Numbered from the stretch's first letter, positions 52,327 to 61,234 are shown. The stretch: DNA of 64,000 bases from RYN-230 sp963718305 (GCA_963718305.1 CAVQZG010000024.1:186001-250000); one strand, 5' to 3'. The notes: generated by a model not told the origin, from the sequence alone. A program made the numbers and translations.

Positions 52327-55062
52327 ATGACTTCGAGCCCCAATGAAGTGGCGACGAGTCGAACCCGGAATCGCGCACCCCGTGCCGGGGAGACCATCCT
52401 CGCCTCCAAGATCACCACACCCACCCTGCCCCCGTGGCTGGTCTCCCGCCCGCGGATCGTCAACCGGATCGATGCCGGAAGGCAAGGCCCGCTGACCCTG
52501 GTCAGCGGGCCACCCGGAGCCGGCAAGACCATGGCCATGGCCTCGTGGGCGACCGCCCAGGCAGGACAGCTCCCGATCGCCTGGGTCAGCCTCGATGAAT
52601 ACGACAACCGCCCGCGAGCATTCTGGTCATACATTGTCGAGGCCCTGCGGCGGGCCGGGGTGGAGATCCCGGGCACCGTCTGGGCCCCGGGGCGGACCCG
52701 CGTCAACCATGCATTCCTGCTCAGGCTGACGGCGGCGATAGCGGCATGCGGCTCGCCAGTGGTCCTGGTCCTGGACGATCTCCATCTGGTCACCGAGCCC
52801 CGGGCCCTGAACGAGCTGACCCGCCTGCTCAGGAACGCCAGACCGCACCTGAGCCTGGTGGTGGCCTCGCGCAGCGATCCCGTGCTGCCGCTGCACCGCT
52901 ACCGCCTGGCCGGCGAGCTGACCGAGATCCGCGCCGGCGAACTGGGCTTCAGCCTCGACGAGGCCAGCCTGCTGATGGAGCAGCACGGCATCGCGCTGCC
53001 CAGCGACTCGCTGGCCTTCCTCACTGACCGGGCCGACGGATGGGTAGCGGCCCTGCGCCTGGCCGCGATCTCGATGACGACCCATCCTGATCCAGCGCAG
53101 TTTGTCAAAGAGTTCGCGGCCGAGGATGGGGCGGTCGCGGGTTACCTGGTGGAGGAGGTAATCAATACCCTGCCGGCCGGCATGCGGTCCTTCCTGCTGC
53201 GAACGAGCATCCTTGAGCAGGTCAACGCCGATCTCGGCAGCGAACTGGCCAGTGACGAGCCTGCCACCGACTTGCCGGCGCTGGCCCAGGCCACCGCCCT
53301 GCTCCAGCCTCTGGGTGGCGGCTGGTACCGCTACCATCCGCTCCTGGCGGAGGTGCTGCGCCTGAAACTGCGGCGCGAATACCCGGCCCTGGAGGCTGAT
53401 CTGCACCGGAAGGCCGCCCGATGGCTCCGGAAGAACCGGCCCCCCGCCGAGGCGGCTCGGCAGGCGGTAGCGGGAGGCGACTGGCAACTGGCCGCCCGGA
53501 TAGCCGTGGATGAGCTGGTCGTCGACCAGCTCATCGAGCCGCCTGGCGTCGAGCCGCTCGCTGAAGTGCTGCAGCGCATCCCGCAGGATGGAGCCTGGAC
53601 CGAACCGCAGCCGCTGCTGGTGATGGCGGCGCTCAGGCTCTCGACCACGGGTGACGACTCGGCGGGCGCATCGCTGGCGGTCGCGGACCAGATGCTGGAC
53701 GAGATTCCTCCTGATCAGGAGATTCCGTCCCGGCTCGCCCGGGCGGTGATACGGCTCGGCCTGGCGCAGCGCCAGGGCGAACTTCGCAGCGCCGAGGTGG
53801 CGGCGGCGGACGCGGCCGTCTTGATCGGCAAACTTCCCGCCGATCAGCTGGCCTCGCATCCTGACCTGGCCGCACAGGTGAAGGCGGGTCGCGGAGCCGT
53901 AGAACTGTGGGCAGGACATTTCGATCAGGCGGCGGTGACGCTGAGCGCGGCCGCAGCGGCGGTGCGCAGCACCTGGCTGCGAGCCGACTGCCTCGGGCAT
54001 CTGGCCCTTCTGGAAGCCTTGCGCGGCCGCCTGGGCCGCGCCGCCGAGCTGGCCGTGCCGCCTGCCACCGCAGGCCGGGGCCGCCCGGCCCGGGCCGACG
54101 AGAGCTCCAGTTGCGCCGCGACCGTGGCCATGGCGTACGTGCACGTGGAACGCAACGAGCTGGCCGAAGCGCGCCGGTGCCTCCGCCGCGCGGATGAGAC
54201 CCTGCAGCTGTGCCCGGACAAGCTGATCGGGGCGGTAGCCTGCCTCGTCGCAGCGCGTGGGTTCCTGGCTCAGGGGCGCGCGGGCCCGGTGGCGGCGCTG
54301 ACCGGCCGGGCACGGCACGGCTGGACTCCCGCCCCCTGGCTCGAGCAGCGCCTGCTGCTGGCCGAGTCGCAGGCGCACCTGGCCCAAGGAGACATCGGGC
54401 CCGCGGTCGAGACCGCCCGGCAGGCCGGCCCTGGCTCCTCGCCAGAGGCGGCGGCCGCCCTGGCGCGCGCGTGGCTGGCCGGCGGGAACATCCAGGCCGC
54501 CAGGCGAACCCTGGCCGGGGCCGCGACAGATGCAGACCGGGTACCAGATCAAGTCCGCCTGGAGACGTGGCTGGCCGATGCCCAGCTGTCTTATGAGCTC
54601 GGCGACCAGCAAAGCTCGGATCGCTCGCTTGACCGGGCGCTGCGGCTGGCGGAGAGCGAGCAGGTGCGGCTGCCGTTCCTCATGCAGGGAGGCTGGATCC
54701 GGGAGAAGCTGCAGGAAAATCCTGGCCTGGCCCGGGCCTACCGGCGTCTGCTGAACCAGGGATCGTCCAGCCGGGGCGGTCCGGCCCGCTCCCGGGCGAG
54801 CGCTCCGGCCAAGGCGCCCGTCAACGCCCCACGGCAAGTCGTCCCAGCGCAGGTCATGCCCCTGGTCGTGGAGAGTCTCAGCAACCGCGAGCGCGAAGTG
54901 CTGCAGCACGCGTCAGAGTTGCTGGGCACAGCCGAAATCGCGGCCGAGATGTTCGTCTCGGTCAATACGGTGAAGAGCCACCTGAAGAGCATCTTCCGCA
55001 AGCTAGGCGCAGGCAGCAGAAACGAGGCCGTCCGCCGCGCGCGCCAGCTCCAGCTGCTCTGA
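52327..55062 (+). CDS. MalT-type large LuxR regulator
   Basis: 911 residues; GTG 52324 or ATG 52327. A STAND NTPase has P-loop LVSGPPGAGKTMAMASW (near 60), WVSLDEYDN, VVLVLDDLHLVTE and SRSDPVLPLHRYR, and its winged-helix region has QPLGGGWYRYHPLLAEVLRL. A long helical repeat region fills 400-780. A disordered Ser/Ala/Pro-rich linker (about 805-840) precedes the HTH: SLSNREREVLQHASELLGTA and EIAAEMFVSVNTVKSHLKSI. It is the rightward twin of the regulator at 49490, with the tiny YEIRxxG gene between. A TTGACA at 52206 is a possible -35 element. Confidence 0.92.
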   Translation: MTSSPNEVATSRTRNRAPRAGETILASKITTPTLPPWLVSRPRIVNRIDAGRQGPLTLVSGPPGAGKTMAMASWATAQAGQLPIAWVSLDEYDNRPRAFWSYIVEALRRAGVEIPGTVWAPGRTRVNHAFLLRLTAAIAACGSPVVLVLDDLHLVTEPRALNELTRLLRNARPHLSLVVASRSDPVLPLHRYRLAGELTEIRAGELGFSLDEASLLMEQHGIALPSDSLAFLTDRADGWVAALRLAAISMTTHPDPAQFVKEFAAEDGAVAGYLVEEVINTLPAGMRSFLLRTSILEQVNADLGSELASDEPATDLPALAQATALLQPLGGGWYRYHPLLAEVLRLKLRREYPALEADLHRKAARWLRKNRPPAEAARQAVAGGDWQLAARIAVDELVVDQLIEPPGVEPLAEVLQRIPQDGAWTEPQPLLVMAALRLSTTGDDSAGASLAVADQMLDEIPPDQEIPSRLARAVIRLGLAQRQGELRSAEVAAADAAVLIGKLPADQLASHPDLAAQVKAGRGAVELWAGHFDQAAVTLSAAAAAVRSTWLRADCLGHLALLEALRGRLGRAAELAVPPATAGRGRPARADESSSCAATVAMAYVHVERNELAEARRCLRRADETLQLCPDKLIGAVACLVAARGFLAQGRAGPVAALTGRARHGWTPAPWLEQRLLLAESQAHLAQGDIGPAVETARQAGPGSSPEAAAALARAWLAGGNIQAARRTLAGAATDADRVPDQVRLETWLADAQLSYELGDQQSSDRSLDRALRLAESEQVRLPFLMQGGWIREKLQENPGLARAYRRLLNQGSSSRGGPARSRASAPAKAPVNAPRQVVPAQVMPLVVESLSNREREVLQHASELLGTAEIAAEMFVSVNTVKSHLKSIFRKLGAGSRNEAVRRARQLQLL

Positions 55063-55347
55063 GCCGACTAAGGTCCTCACTCCGAGGTGTTCCTCGTAGG
55101 CGGCCAGGCCCGCCTGCATCGTGTACGGTCCGCGGATGCGCCGCAGCCGGGGCGACACCTCGGAGTAATCCAGATACAGGTGATCACCGCAGTCGCCGCA
55201 GACGAGCTCGAACGCGCCGGTGTAGCCGCCTTCCCCCCGGGCCTCCACCCGGCGGGCCGGCTGGCGGCGCAGGCTGGCCGTCAGACCGTGGCCGAATTGA
55301 CCCACGGGTGGCACTGCGATGGCGGTGTACGATTCTTTGTGACTCAC
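55003..55347 (-). CDS. Conserved small protein with a CxxC site
   Basis: 114 residues. The core reads GGYTGAFELVCGDCGDHLYL, then DYSEVSPRLRRIRGPYTMQA and GLAAYEEHLG. Similar proteins occur in many actinomycetes. The CGDCG may bind zinc together with other residues, but only two Cys are obvious. The function is unknown. Its last 60 bp overlap the end of the MalT-type gene in convergent orientation. The N-terminal 40 residues are variable and may be disordered. Confidence 0.7.
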   Translation of the reverse strand: MSHKESYTAIAVPPVGQFGHGLTASLRRQPARRVEARGEGGYTGAFELVCGDCGDHLYLDYSEVSPRLRRIRGPYTMQAGLAAYEEHLGVRTLVGSEQLELARAADGLVSAACA

Positions 55348-55468
55348 TTGGCCCCCCCAGGCAACGAGTCGTCAGCTGCTGCCGAGATTCTGGAGCAGCG
55401 TGACACGCGCATCGCCTAGCTTTGCACAAGACAGCAAAAAGTCGCAATTTCGGGATTAGTCCGGGCCC

Positions 55469-56032
55469 TCAAAGACGGTCAAGGGCGGCGCGGATGGCTG
55501 ATGCGGCGACGGTGACTCGCGCTGTTCCCACAGTGGGCAGAAGAGCCATCAGGACGCCCGCAATCTCATCGATCGTGACCCCGCGGTCAAGAGCCTGGTT
55601 CACATGCCACCGATAAGCCGCTGACTTCTCCCCGGCCCCCGACGCCACGAGCCCGGCGAGACGGACCAAGGGGCGGGATCTCATATCGAGCCCCATGGTC
55701 TCGCCGGCGTTCTCGGCCAGGCTCAGCGAGGGCTCAAGCACCGCCGTATCGTGGCTGGCCGCACCGGCCAGCCACCGCTCACCCGGCTGGCCCGGTCCGC
55801 CGGCCGATGCTCCGTCCCGGCCAGCAAGTTCATTGACACTGACCACCCGCAGCGCAAACTCTTCCAGCCTGTCCAGCAGCCCATAGAACTCAGACACGTC
55901 CCGGACACAAGCGGTAATGCTCGTCCAGCCCCGGAAAGACGTAACCTCGATTTCCCTCAGGGAGCCTGCCAGCAACGATCCGATCTCACCTCGCACGACG
56001 ATCCGGTACCAGCGGGCGTAATCTCCAGGCAT
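55469..56032 (-). CDS. YEIRxxG-type domain fused to a carboxymuconolactone decarboxylase-like domain
   Basis: 187 residues from the ATG at 56032, which has AAAAGG 5 nt upstream; an ATG at 56107 has none. Residues 1-70 (ARWYRIVVRGEIGSLLAGSL, then VSEFYGLLDRLEEFALRVVSV) match the pattern of the small protein at 51854. Residues 100-187 resemble the CMD/AhpD fold (MRSRPLVRLAGLVASGAGEK, HVNQALDRGVTIDEIAGVLM, ALLPTVGTARVTVA). The CxxC of AhpD is absent, so it is not an obvious disulfide reductase. A short AT-rich ATATAAAAGG lies just before the start. Confidence 0.7.
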   Translation of the reverse strand: MPGDYARWYRIVVRGEIGSLLAGSLREIEVTSFRGWTSITACVRDVSEFYGLLDRLEEFALRVVSVNELAGRDGASAGGPGQPGERWLAGAASHDTAVLEPSLSLAENAGETMGLDMRSRPLVRLAGLVASGAGEKSAAYRWHVNQALDRGVTIDEIAGVLMALLPTVGTARVTVAASAIRAALDRL

Positions 56033-56245
56033 GCGGCCTTTTATATCGAGGAGCAGGGTGAGGATGCTCACCTTCGAGGGTCGCTCACCCAGGTGAATCC
56101 GCGGCATCCGGCACCCGGGACGATCGGTACTAAATGTTTGGCCATATTTTCCGCCGAGCTCATCACCCCTGGTGGGGGATGCGGCTGTCCCAGCTCACCG
56201 GGAAACTTCTGTTACGGAGCGTGAGCGTAAGAAACGAGGTAGGAC

Positions 56246-56794
56246 ATGGCGATTGGACCAGTGCAGCTCATCGTCCTGGGGTTCAGCCATCCCCATTTCC
56301 ACGGCGAGGTCATCGCGGAACTGGAGCGGCTGCGGGAGAGCGACACCGTCCGGGTGATCGACTCGATGGCCGTCTACAAGGACGCAAACGGGGAACTGGA
56401 GGTGGAGCACCTCAGCAACCTGACCACGGACGAGGCCATCGAGCTGGGCAGCAAGATCGGCGCTCTCATCGGCCTGGGTATCGAGGGTGAGGAAGGAGCC
56501 GAGGCGGGCGCCGTGGCCGGCGCCGAGGCGGCCGCGGATGGCGTGCATGTGTTTTCTGAGCAGGAAGCCTGGGATGTGCTCGAGGACATTCCTAACGACT
56601 CCGCGGCAGCGCTCATCTTGCTGGAGCACCACTGGGCGGTGCCCTTGCGCGACGCGATCGCGCGCGCGGGCGGCTTCCGCCTCAGCGACGGTTTCATCAG
56701 CCCGCTCGACCTGGTCGAGATCGGACTGGTGTCCGCCCAGGACGCCGAGGAACTCCACGCCATGGAGACCGCCTCGGCGAGCACAGGATCGTAA
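56246..56794 (+). CDS. DUF6325-like/DUF1269-like protein
   Basis: 182 residues. The start MAIGPVQLIVLGFSHPHFHG and VIAELERLRESDTVRVIDSM AVYKD match the actinobacterial DUF6325/DUF1269-type family. The middle is Gly/Ala-rich and acidic (GIEGEEGAEAGAVAGAEAAA), as in the Gly-zipper-like segments of this family. The end (LILLEHHWAVPLRDAIARAGG) is conserved. The role is unknown, but members often lie beside SHOCT proteins, as here. The ATG at 56246 is preceded by GAGGTAGGAC. Confidence 0.75.
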   Translation: MAIGPVQLIVLGFSHPHFHGEVIAELERLRESDTVRVIDSMAVYKDANGELEVEHLSNLTTDEAIELGSKIGALIGLGIEGEEGAEAGAVAGAEAAADGVHVFSEQEAWDVLEDIPNDSAAALILLEHHWAVPLRDAIARAGGFRLSDGFISPLDLVEIGLVSAQDAEELHAMETASASTGS

Positions 56795-56821
56795 CAGCGC
56801 TCTCAAGGCAGGAGGAATGAG

Positions 56822-56893
56822 ATGTTCGGAGGACGCAGGGTCGCCCGCCGCACCGGCCGGCGCACCGCACGCCGCGTCTCCCGCCGGCGCTAG
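56822..56893 (+). CDS. Arg-rich micropeptide
   Basis: 23 residues starting MFGGRRVARRTGRRTARR and ending SRRR. It has 12 arginines and no acidic residue. The AGGAGGAATGAG stretch before the ATG is an excellent ribosome binding site. Arg-rich peptides of this kind are commonly found in actinomycetes next to SHOCT and DUF1269-like genes, as here. It is too short for homology-based certainty, but the ribosome binding site and the 28-bp gap after the preceding gene support it. Confidence 0.6.
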   Translation: MFGGRRVARRTGRRTARRVSRRR

Positions 56894-56980
56894 GCAGTAG
56901 CGCCGGCCGGGAGACCGCCGTTCACGGGAGTCCTGACCACCGGCACAGGGGCGGTGGCCACGGCTCCCGTGTTCATGTGC

Positions 56981-57291
56981 TCACGTGCCCAGCAGTTTTG
57001 CCTTGGCTGCGGCGAACTCGTCGTCGGTAAGAATCCCCTGCTGGTGCAGGTCCGCAAGCTGGCCGATCTGATCTGCCACGGATGATCCGGCCGCCGGGGC
57101 CGCCGCGCCGCTGCCGGGGCCGCTGCCGGGGGTGCGGTGGGCTGCTGCTGCTCCAGGTCGCCGATGCGGTCATCCTGCGCGGCATCCTGCGCGTCCTGGT
57201 CGGCTCGCCGCTGCGCGGTCCTTTTGCCCGCCACGTACGCCCCGCCTCCCACCACTGCCGCACGCAGCAGCGGGCGTCGCCTTCTGAACAT
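56981..57291 (-). CDS. SHOCT-domain protein, apparently frameshifted
   Basis: Start ATG 57291 with GAGGAGG 5 nt upstream. The N-terminal frame encodes FRRRRPLLRAAVVGGGAYVA and AQRRADQDAQDAAQDDRIGD, a short basic, Gly-containing helix followed by a charged region. The SHOCT part, SSVADQIGQLADLHQQGILT and DDEFAAAKAKLLG, is one frame over and ends at a TGA at 56981-56983. The shift lies in the Ala/Pro-coding G/C-rich stretch near 57085-57125. The frame as read continues instead to 56890. SHOCT is a short C-terminal oligomerisation-type domain. It converges with the Arg-rich peptide gene. Confidence 0.7.
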
Positions 57292-57393
57292 GGCGTCCTC
57301 CTCGTCGATCATCGAATGGTGACGGGCGCCGTCCTGGCTTGCCCCCCGTCAGAGGGCCAGGCCGAGGGCGACCATGATTTCTTCAGGTTCGGG

Positions 57394-57449
57394 GCCAGTA
57401 TCGGCGGGTCTGCCCGTCGGCGCCAGTATCGGCGGATCTGCCCGTCGGC
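57394..57449. repeat. Two tandem 28-bp repeats upstream of gadB
   Basis: The units 57394-57421 and 57422-57449 differ at a single base (G/A). They begin GCCAGTATCGGCGG and end TCTGCCCGTCGGC. They lie in the 286-bp region between the SHOCT gene and the glutamate decarboxylase gene, about 130-185 bp before its start. No other feature was seen in this gap. Confidence 0.85.
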
Positions 57450-57577
57450 GAATCACCCGCCCAGAGGGAGGACCCGGCCGGCCCGGCGCACCCTCCGGCT
57501 ACCCGTCACGGGGGATGCAGGCCCGGGTGCCTCCCCGGCAGCATCATGATCAGCTCACGATCAAGGAGATGCTGATC

Positions 57578-58978
57578 ATGCCACTGCACGAACGCGACGC
57601 TGTCCGCGAGCAGATGGAGGATTGCGTGTTCGCCGGGCGTGACCTGACCATGCCGGTGCCGAAATACCGCTTCCCCCAAAGCGAGACGCAAGCGCGCGAA
57701 GCGTTCCAGCTGGTGGCCGATGAGCTGATGCTCGATGGCAATTCCCGGCAGAATCTGGCCACGTTCTGCCAGACCTGGGCGGAGCCCGAGATGCTGGCCC
57801 TGATGGCACTGTCGGTCAACAAGAACATGATCGATAAGGACGAGTACCCGCAGACGGCTGAGATAGAGGCCCGCTGCGTGCACATGCTGGCCGACCTGTG
57901 GCATGCGCCCGAGGCAGCCAACACCGTGGGCGCCTCGGCCATCGGCTCCTCCGAAGCGTGCATGCTGGCCGGCATGGCCGCCAAGTGGCGGTGGCGGGCC
58001 CGGCGGCGCGCCGAGGGCAAGCCGACGGACAAGCCGAACATGGTGTGCGGCCCGGTCCAGGTGGTCTGGCACAAGTTCGCCCGGTACTGGGACATCGAAA
58101 TGCGCGAGGTACCGATGTCCCACGGCCACTACGCGATGGACCCGGCCTCGATGCTGGAACGGATCGACGAGAACACCATCATGGTCGTGCCGACCCTGGG
58201 CGTGACCTATACCGGCGCGTATGAGCCGGTGGCGGCGATGTCCAGCGCCCTCGACCAGTTGCAGGACGACACCGGCCTGGACGTCGATATCCACGTGGAT
58301 GGGGCCAGCGGCGCCTTCCTCGCCCCCTTCTGCGCCCCGGAACTGGCCTTCGACTTCCGGCTCCCCCGGGTTAAGTCGATCAGCGCCTCGGGGCACAAGT
58401 TCGGGCTGGCTCCTCTCGGTGTCGGCTGGGTGATCTGGCGGGACCGCCGGGAACTCCCCGAGGACCTGGTCTTCCACGTCAACTACCTGGGCGGGGACAT
58501 GCCGGTCTTCCAGATCAACTTCTCCCGCCCGGCCGGGCAGATCATCAGCCAGTACTACAACTTCCTCCGCCTCGGCTTCGAGGGGTACAAGCGTATCCAC
58601 GACGCGTCCTACGATGTCGGCCAGTACCTGGCCAGGGAGATCGTCAAGCTGGGCCCGTTCGAGCTGCTGTGCGACAGCAACCCGGCTACCGGCATCCCCA
58701 CCGTCACCTGGCGGATCCGCGAAGGTGCCGATCCCGGCTACACGCTGTTCGACCTGGCCGACCGGCTGCGCATTCGCGGGTGGCAGGTGCCCGCCTACAC
58801 CCTCACCGGAACCGCTGCCGACATCGCCGTCCAGCGCATCCTGGTCCGCCTCGGGGTAAGCCGGGATATGGCCTCGCTGCTCCTGGACGACTTCCGCAAC
58901 GCCGTCGGCCACTTCGCCAAGCATCCGGTGACCGTGCCCATGTCCAAGGAGGAAACCGGCGGCTTCAACCACCTGTAG
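57578..58978 (+). CDS. gadB: Glutamate decarboxylase
   Basis: 466 residues from the ATG at 57578. AAGGAG ends 9 nt before it; an in-frame ATG at 57569 sits right against that site. The length equals that of E. coli GadB. The PLP Lys is in ISASGHKFGLAPLGVGWVI (near 274). Other family phrases are TVGASAIGSSEACMLAGMAA KWRWR, VDIHVDGASGAFLAPFCAPE and LGGDMPVFQINFSRPAGQII. It converts glutamate to GABA and consumes a proton, a classic acid-stress system. No GadC-type antiporter is in the window. The neighbours are a potassium channel and an aquaporin. Confidence 0.95.
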   Translation: MPLHERDAVREQMEDCVFAGRDLTMPVPKYRFPQSETQAREAFQLVADELMLDGNSRQNLATFCQTWAEPEMLALMALSVNKNMIDKDEYPQTAEIEARCVHMLADLWHAPEAANTVGASAIGSSEACMLAGMAAKWRWRARRRAEGKPTDKPNMVCGPVQVVWHKFARYWDIEMREVPMSHGHYAMDPASMLERIDENTIMVVPTLGVTYTGAYEPVAAMSSALDQLQDDTGLDVDIHVDGASGAFLAPFCAPELAFDFRLPRVKSISASGHKFGLAPLGVGWVIWRDRRELPEDLVFHVNYLGGDMPVFQINFSRPAGQIISQYYNFLRLGFEGYKRIHDASYDVGQYLAREIVKLGPFELLCDSNPATGIPTVTWRIREGADPGYTLFDLADRLRIRGWQVPAYTLTGTAADIAVQRILVRLGVSRDMASLLLDDFRNAVGHFAKHPVTVPMSKEETGGFNHL

Positions 58979-59018
58979 CTCCGGTCGACCGGCACCTGGC
59001 CACCGCGTGCCGCGGCGT

Positions 59019-59588
59019 TCATTCCCGGGCCGCTGGCGGGTCTGGCGCATGCCGCTGGCGGCCCAGTTTCACCGCGCCGAGGAAGACCCGGGCGCCGAAG
59101 CCCAGCAGGATGAGATCGAAGAACATCTGCGCGGTAACGATCAGCCTGGCGGGGTCGGCCTTGGGGACGATGTCGCCGAACCCCACCGTGGAGAACACGG
59201 TCACGCTGAAGTACAGGGCGCCGGTGCGGCTCAGCGACTGGCTGAAGTAGGCACTGTCCGCCCGCTCCGCGAGGAAGTACGTGGTGGCGAACGCGAGGAT
59301 GTAGAGCGGCACGACCGCGGCCACCGTCTCCAGGGCCCGCATGCCGGGGTACTCCGACGTCGTGATGGCACGGATCCGCACGATGAGCAGAGCCGCCAGG
59401 ACAGCCAGGCACAGGACCAGGAGCAGCACCGTGTGGGTATCCAGGGGCCTGTCCATCGGCAGCACGTAATACAGCGCCACTAGCAGTGCGGCGGCCAGGA
59501 ATGCGCGAAGCAGCGCGCGCAGGATCAGCCAGCGGCGCTGCCGGGGTGTCGGGTCCCCGACGATCAGCTTCGTCCCGCTGGCGGTCAT
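59019..59588 (-). CDS. Ion channel protein, potassium channel type
   Basis: 189 residues. The selectivity filter TVGFGD is near residue 137 in ALYFSVTVFSTVGFGDIVPK, preceded by a pore helix and followed by a final membrane helix (LIVTAQMFFDLILLGFGARV). Three earlier hydrophobic segments (ALLRAFLAAALLVALYYVL, TVLLLVLCLAVLAALLIV, LETVAAVVPLYILAFATTYF) make a four-helix plan with one pore, so it is not a simple KcsA two-helix type. No RCK or cyclic-nucleotide domain is present. Tetramer expected. It converges with gadB. Confidence 0.88.
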   Translation of the reverse strand: MTASGTKLIVGDPTPRQRRWLILRALLRAFLAAALLVALYYVLPMDRPLDTHTVLLLVLCLAVLAALLIVRIRAITTSEYPGMRALETVAAVVPLYILAFATTYFLAERADSAYFSQSLSRTGALYFSVTVFSTVGFGDIVPKADPARLIVTAQMFFDLILLGFGARVFLGAVKLGRQRHAPDPPAARE

Positions 59589-59776
59589 GGACCCGGACTT
59601 GTTCCCTGCGCAGCCATCCCGGCCACCTCCCCCGCCAGTAGACAGGCCGGCCGCGATCCGGATATCCCCCTGAACGGGTAGTCAGCCCGGCACGCGACAC
59701 CGCCTCACCCTGGCCGGGGGAAGCGGGGTCACTACGCTGGCAGGCATCCTCCCGGTCAGAGGTTGGGAGCTGAGAC

Positions 59777-60595
59777 ATGACGAAGGCCACCAGTGATGCG
59801 GACTCGGCGCTCGAGCGCCGCTACCTGATCCGGTTTGAGGAGGACACGCTCCGGCAGCGGCCGTTGTGGATCCGGCTGATCATCGAATTCCTGGGCACGT
59901 TCATCCTGGTCACGGTGGCCGCCGGGTCGGGGGTCATCAATCACTACACGGGCGGCGGCCCGATCAGCCGGACCGCGGCGGTGATCGCGCCCGGGGCGGT
60001 GGTCATGGCCATGATCTACGCCTGGGGCCCGCTGTCGGGACTGCACATCAATCCCGCCGTGACCTTCGCGTTCGCAGGCCGTGGGGTGTTCCCCCGGGCC
60101 TGGGTGGTGCCGTACTGGGTGGTGCAGCTCGCCGGAGCCCTCTGCGCGGCGCTGTTCCTTCAGGTCATGTTCGGTGACGTGAGCGCGGGCGGCAACTACC
60201 CGATCGCCAAGCCGGGCGGGGAATGGAAGTCGCTGGTGATGGAGACCGTCCTGACGGCGATCCTGGCCAGCGTCATTCTCAACACGGCCACCGGGGGCCG
60301 CAGCATCGGTCACAACGCCGCCATCGCGGTCGGCTCGACCGTGGCGCTGCTCGGCCTGTTCGCCAGCCCCATCAGCGGCGCCTCGATGAACCCGGCCCGC
60401 ACTCTCGGGCCCGACATCATCGGCAGCAACTACACGGGGTGGTGGGTGTATATCGCTGGCCCGGTGATCGGCGCCGCTATCGCCGTCATGATCATCGGAC
60501 TCGTGCGGGGCCTGCCGGACAAGGACGAGCGTGAAGCGGCCGAGGGCGGTGCCCTGCCGATTCTGGGCCGCGCCTCCGGGCCCGGTAGCGGCTGA
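59777..60595 (+). CDS. Aquaporin/MIP family channel
   Basis: 272 residues. The two half-helix motifs are HINPAVTF (near 91) and SMNPARTLGPD (near 204); the second is NPA-like with the following Arg of the selectivity filter. Six membrane segments fit the MIP fold, beginning RLIIEFLGTFILVTVAAGSG. The N-terminal 30 residues are charged and extend beyond the usual start. Water or glycerol specificity cannot be decided from sequence alone; the filter Arg fits either. The ATG at 59777 has GGGAGC upstream. Confidence 0.92.
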   Translation: MTKATSDADSALERRYLIRFEEDTLRQRPLWIRLIIEFLGTFILVTVAAGSGVINHYTGGGPISRTAAVIAPGAVVMAMIYAWGPLSGLHINPAVTFAFAGRGVFPRAWVVPYWVVQLAGALCAALFLQVMFGDVSAGGNYPIAKPGGEWKSLVMETVLTAILASVILNTATGGRSIGHNAAIAVGSTVALLGLFASPISGASMNPARTLGPDIIGSNYTGWWVYIAGPVIGAAIAVMIIGLVRGLPDKDEREAAEGGALPILGRASGPGSG

Positions 60596-60684
60596 CGATG
60601 ACTCGAGGGCCCGGCCACGGACGGCGCCCACAGTCTCGGAAGACCGCCTCGCTGAACCGTCGGTGAAGTCCTGACGTATTGAAG

Positions 60685-60715
60685 ACGAGTCGGGGGCATC
60701 AGCCCCACGGCTCGT
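60685..60715 (+). terminator. Hairpin after the aquaporin gene
   Basis: ACGAG (60685-60689) pairs with CTCGT (60711-60715) and GGGG with CCCC inside, with a seven-base loop. TTTA follows. It lies between the aquaporin stop (60595) and the cupredoxin start (60743). It could end the aquaporin transcript or form part of the next leader. Confidence 0.45.
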
Positions 60716-60742
60716 TTACCCATGCGTCTACCAGGAGGAATA

Positions 60743-61234
60743 GTGCTCTCACCGTCGGCTGACTCAGATCCCCCGCGAGTGCGGCGGCGCCGCGGGTTCA
60801 CGGCTGCGCTCCCGATGGCCGCCGCGGCGGTCGCGCTGACGGCCGCGGGCTGCTCCTCGTCTGGGTCCCCGGCGGCCGACCCGCCCCCGGCGGCCTCATC
60901 GTCGGCGGCGGCTCCGTCTGCGGCGGCGTCAAGCCCGGCGGCGGCGGGTGGCACGACGGCGGTGACCGCCACTGAGACCGAGTTCCACATTGCGCTGTCG
61001 ATGAAGAGCTTCAGCCCCGGCACCTATAAGTTCACCGCCGTGGACAAGGGACATCTGCAGCACAACCTGGTCATTAACGGGCCAGGCGTGAACCAGGCCA
61101 AGACCGCTGGCCTGCTGTCGCCGGGCCAGTCGGCATCGGTCACGGTGACCTTGTCGAAGGGCAGCTACGACATCTTCTGCGGGGTGCCCGGTCACAAGGC
61201 CCAGGGCATGAACGTGGAAATCACCGTGTCCTGA
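60743..61234 (+). CDS. Cupredoxin-type lipoprotein
   Basis: 163 residues from the GTG at 60743, chosen because AGGAGG ends 4 nt upstream; the ATG at 60722 is also in frame. An Arg-rich N-region is followed by a hydrophobic helix and lipobox LTAAGC, so the protein is predicted to be a lipoprotein. An Ala/Ser/Pro-rich linker of about 40 residues leads to a plastocyanin-like domain with copper ligands in HLQHNLVING (His) and IFCGVPGHKAQGM (Cys, His, Met). It probably carries electrons or copper outside the membrane. Its stop overlaps the next ATG (TGATG). Confidence 0.88.
   Translation: MLSPSADSDPPRVRRRRGFTAALPMAAAAVALTAAGCSSSGSPAADPPPAASSSAAAPSAAASSPAAAGGTTAVTATETEFHIALSMKSFSPGTYKFTAVDKGHLQHNLVINGPGVNQAKTAGLLSPGQSASVTVTLSKGSYDIFCGVPGHKAQGMNVEITVS

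Noticed and set aside
57506..59050. A 514-residue minus-strand open frame
   Set aside because: It is fully antisense to the well-supported glutamate decarboxylase gene and has no recognisable domain.
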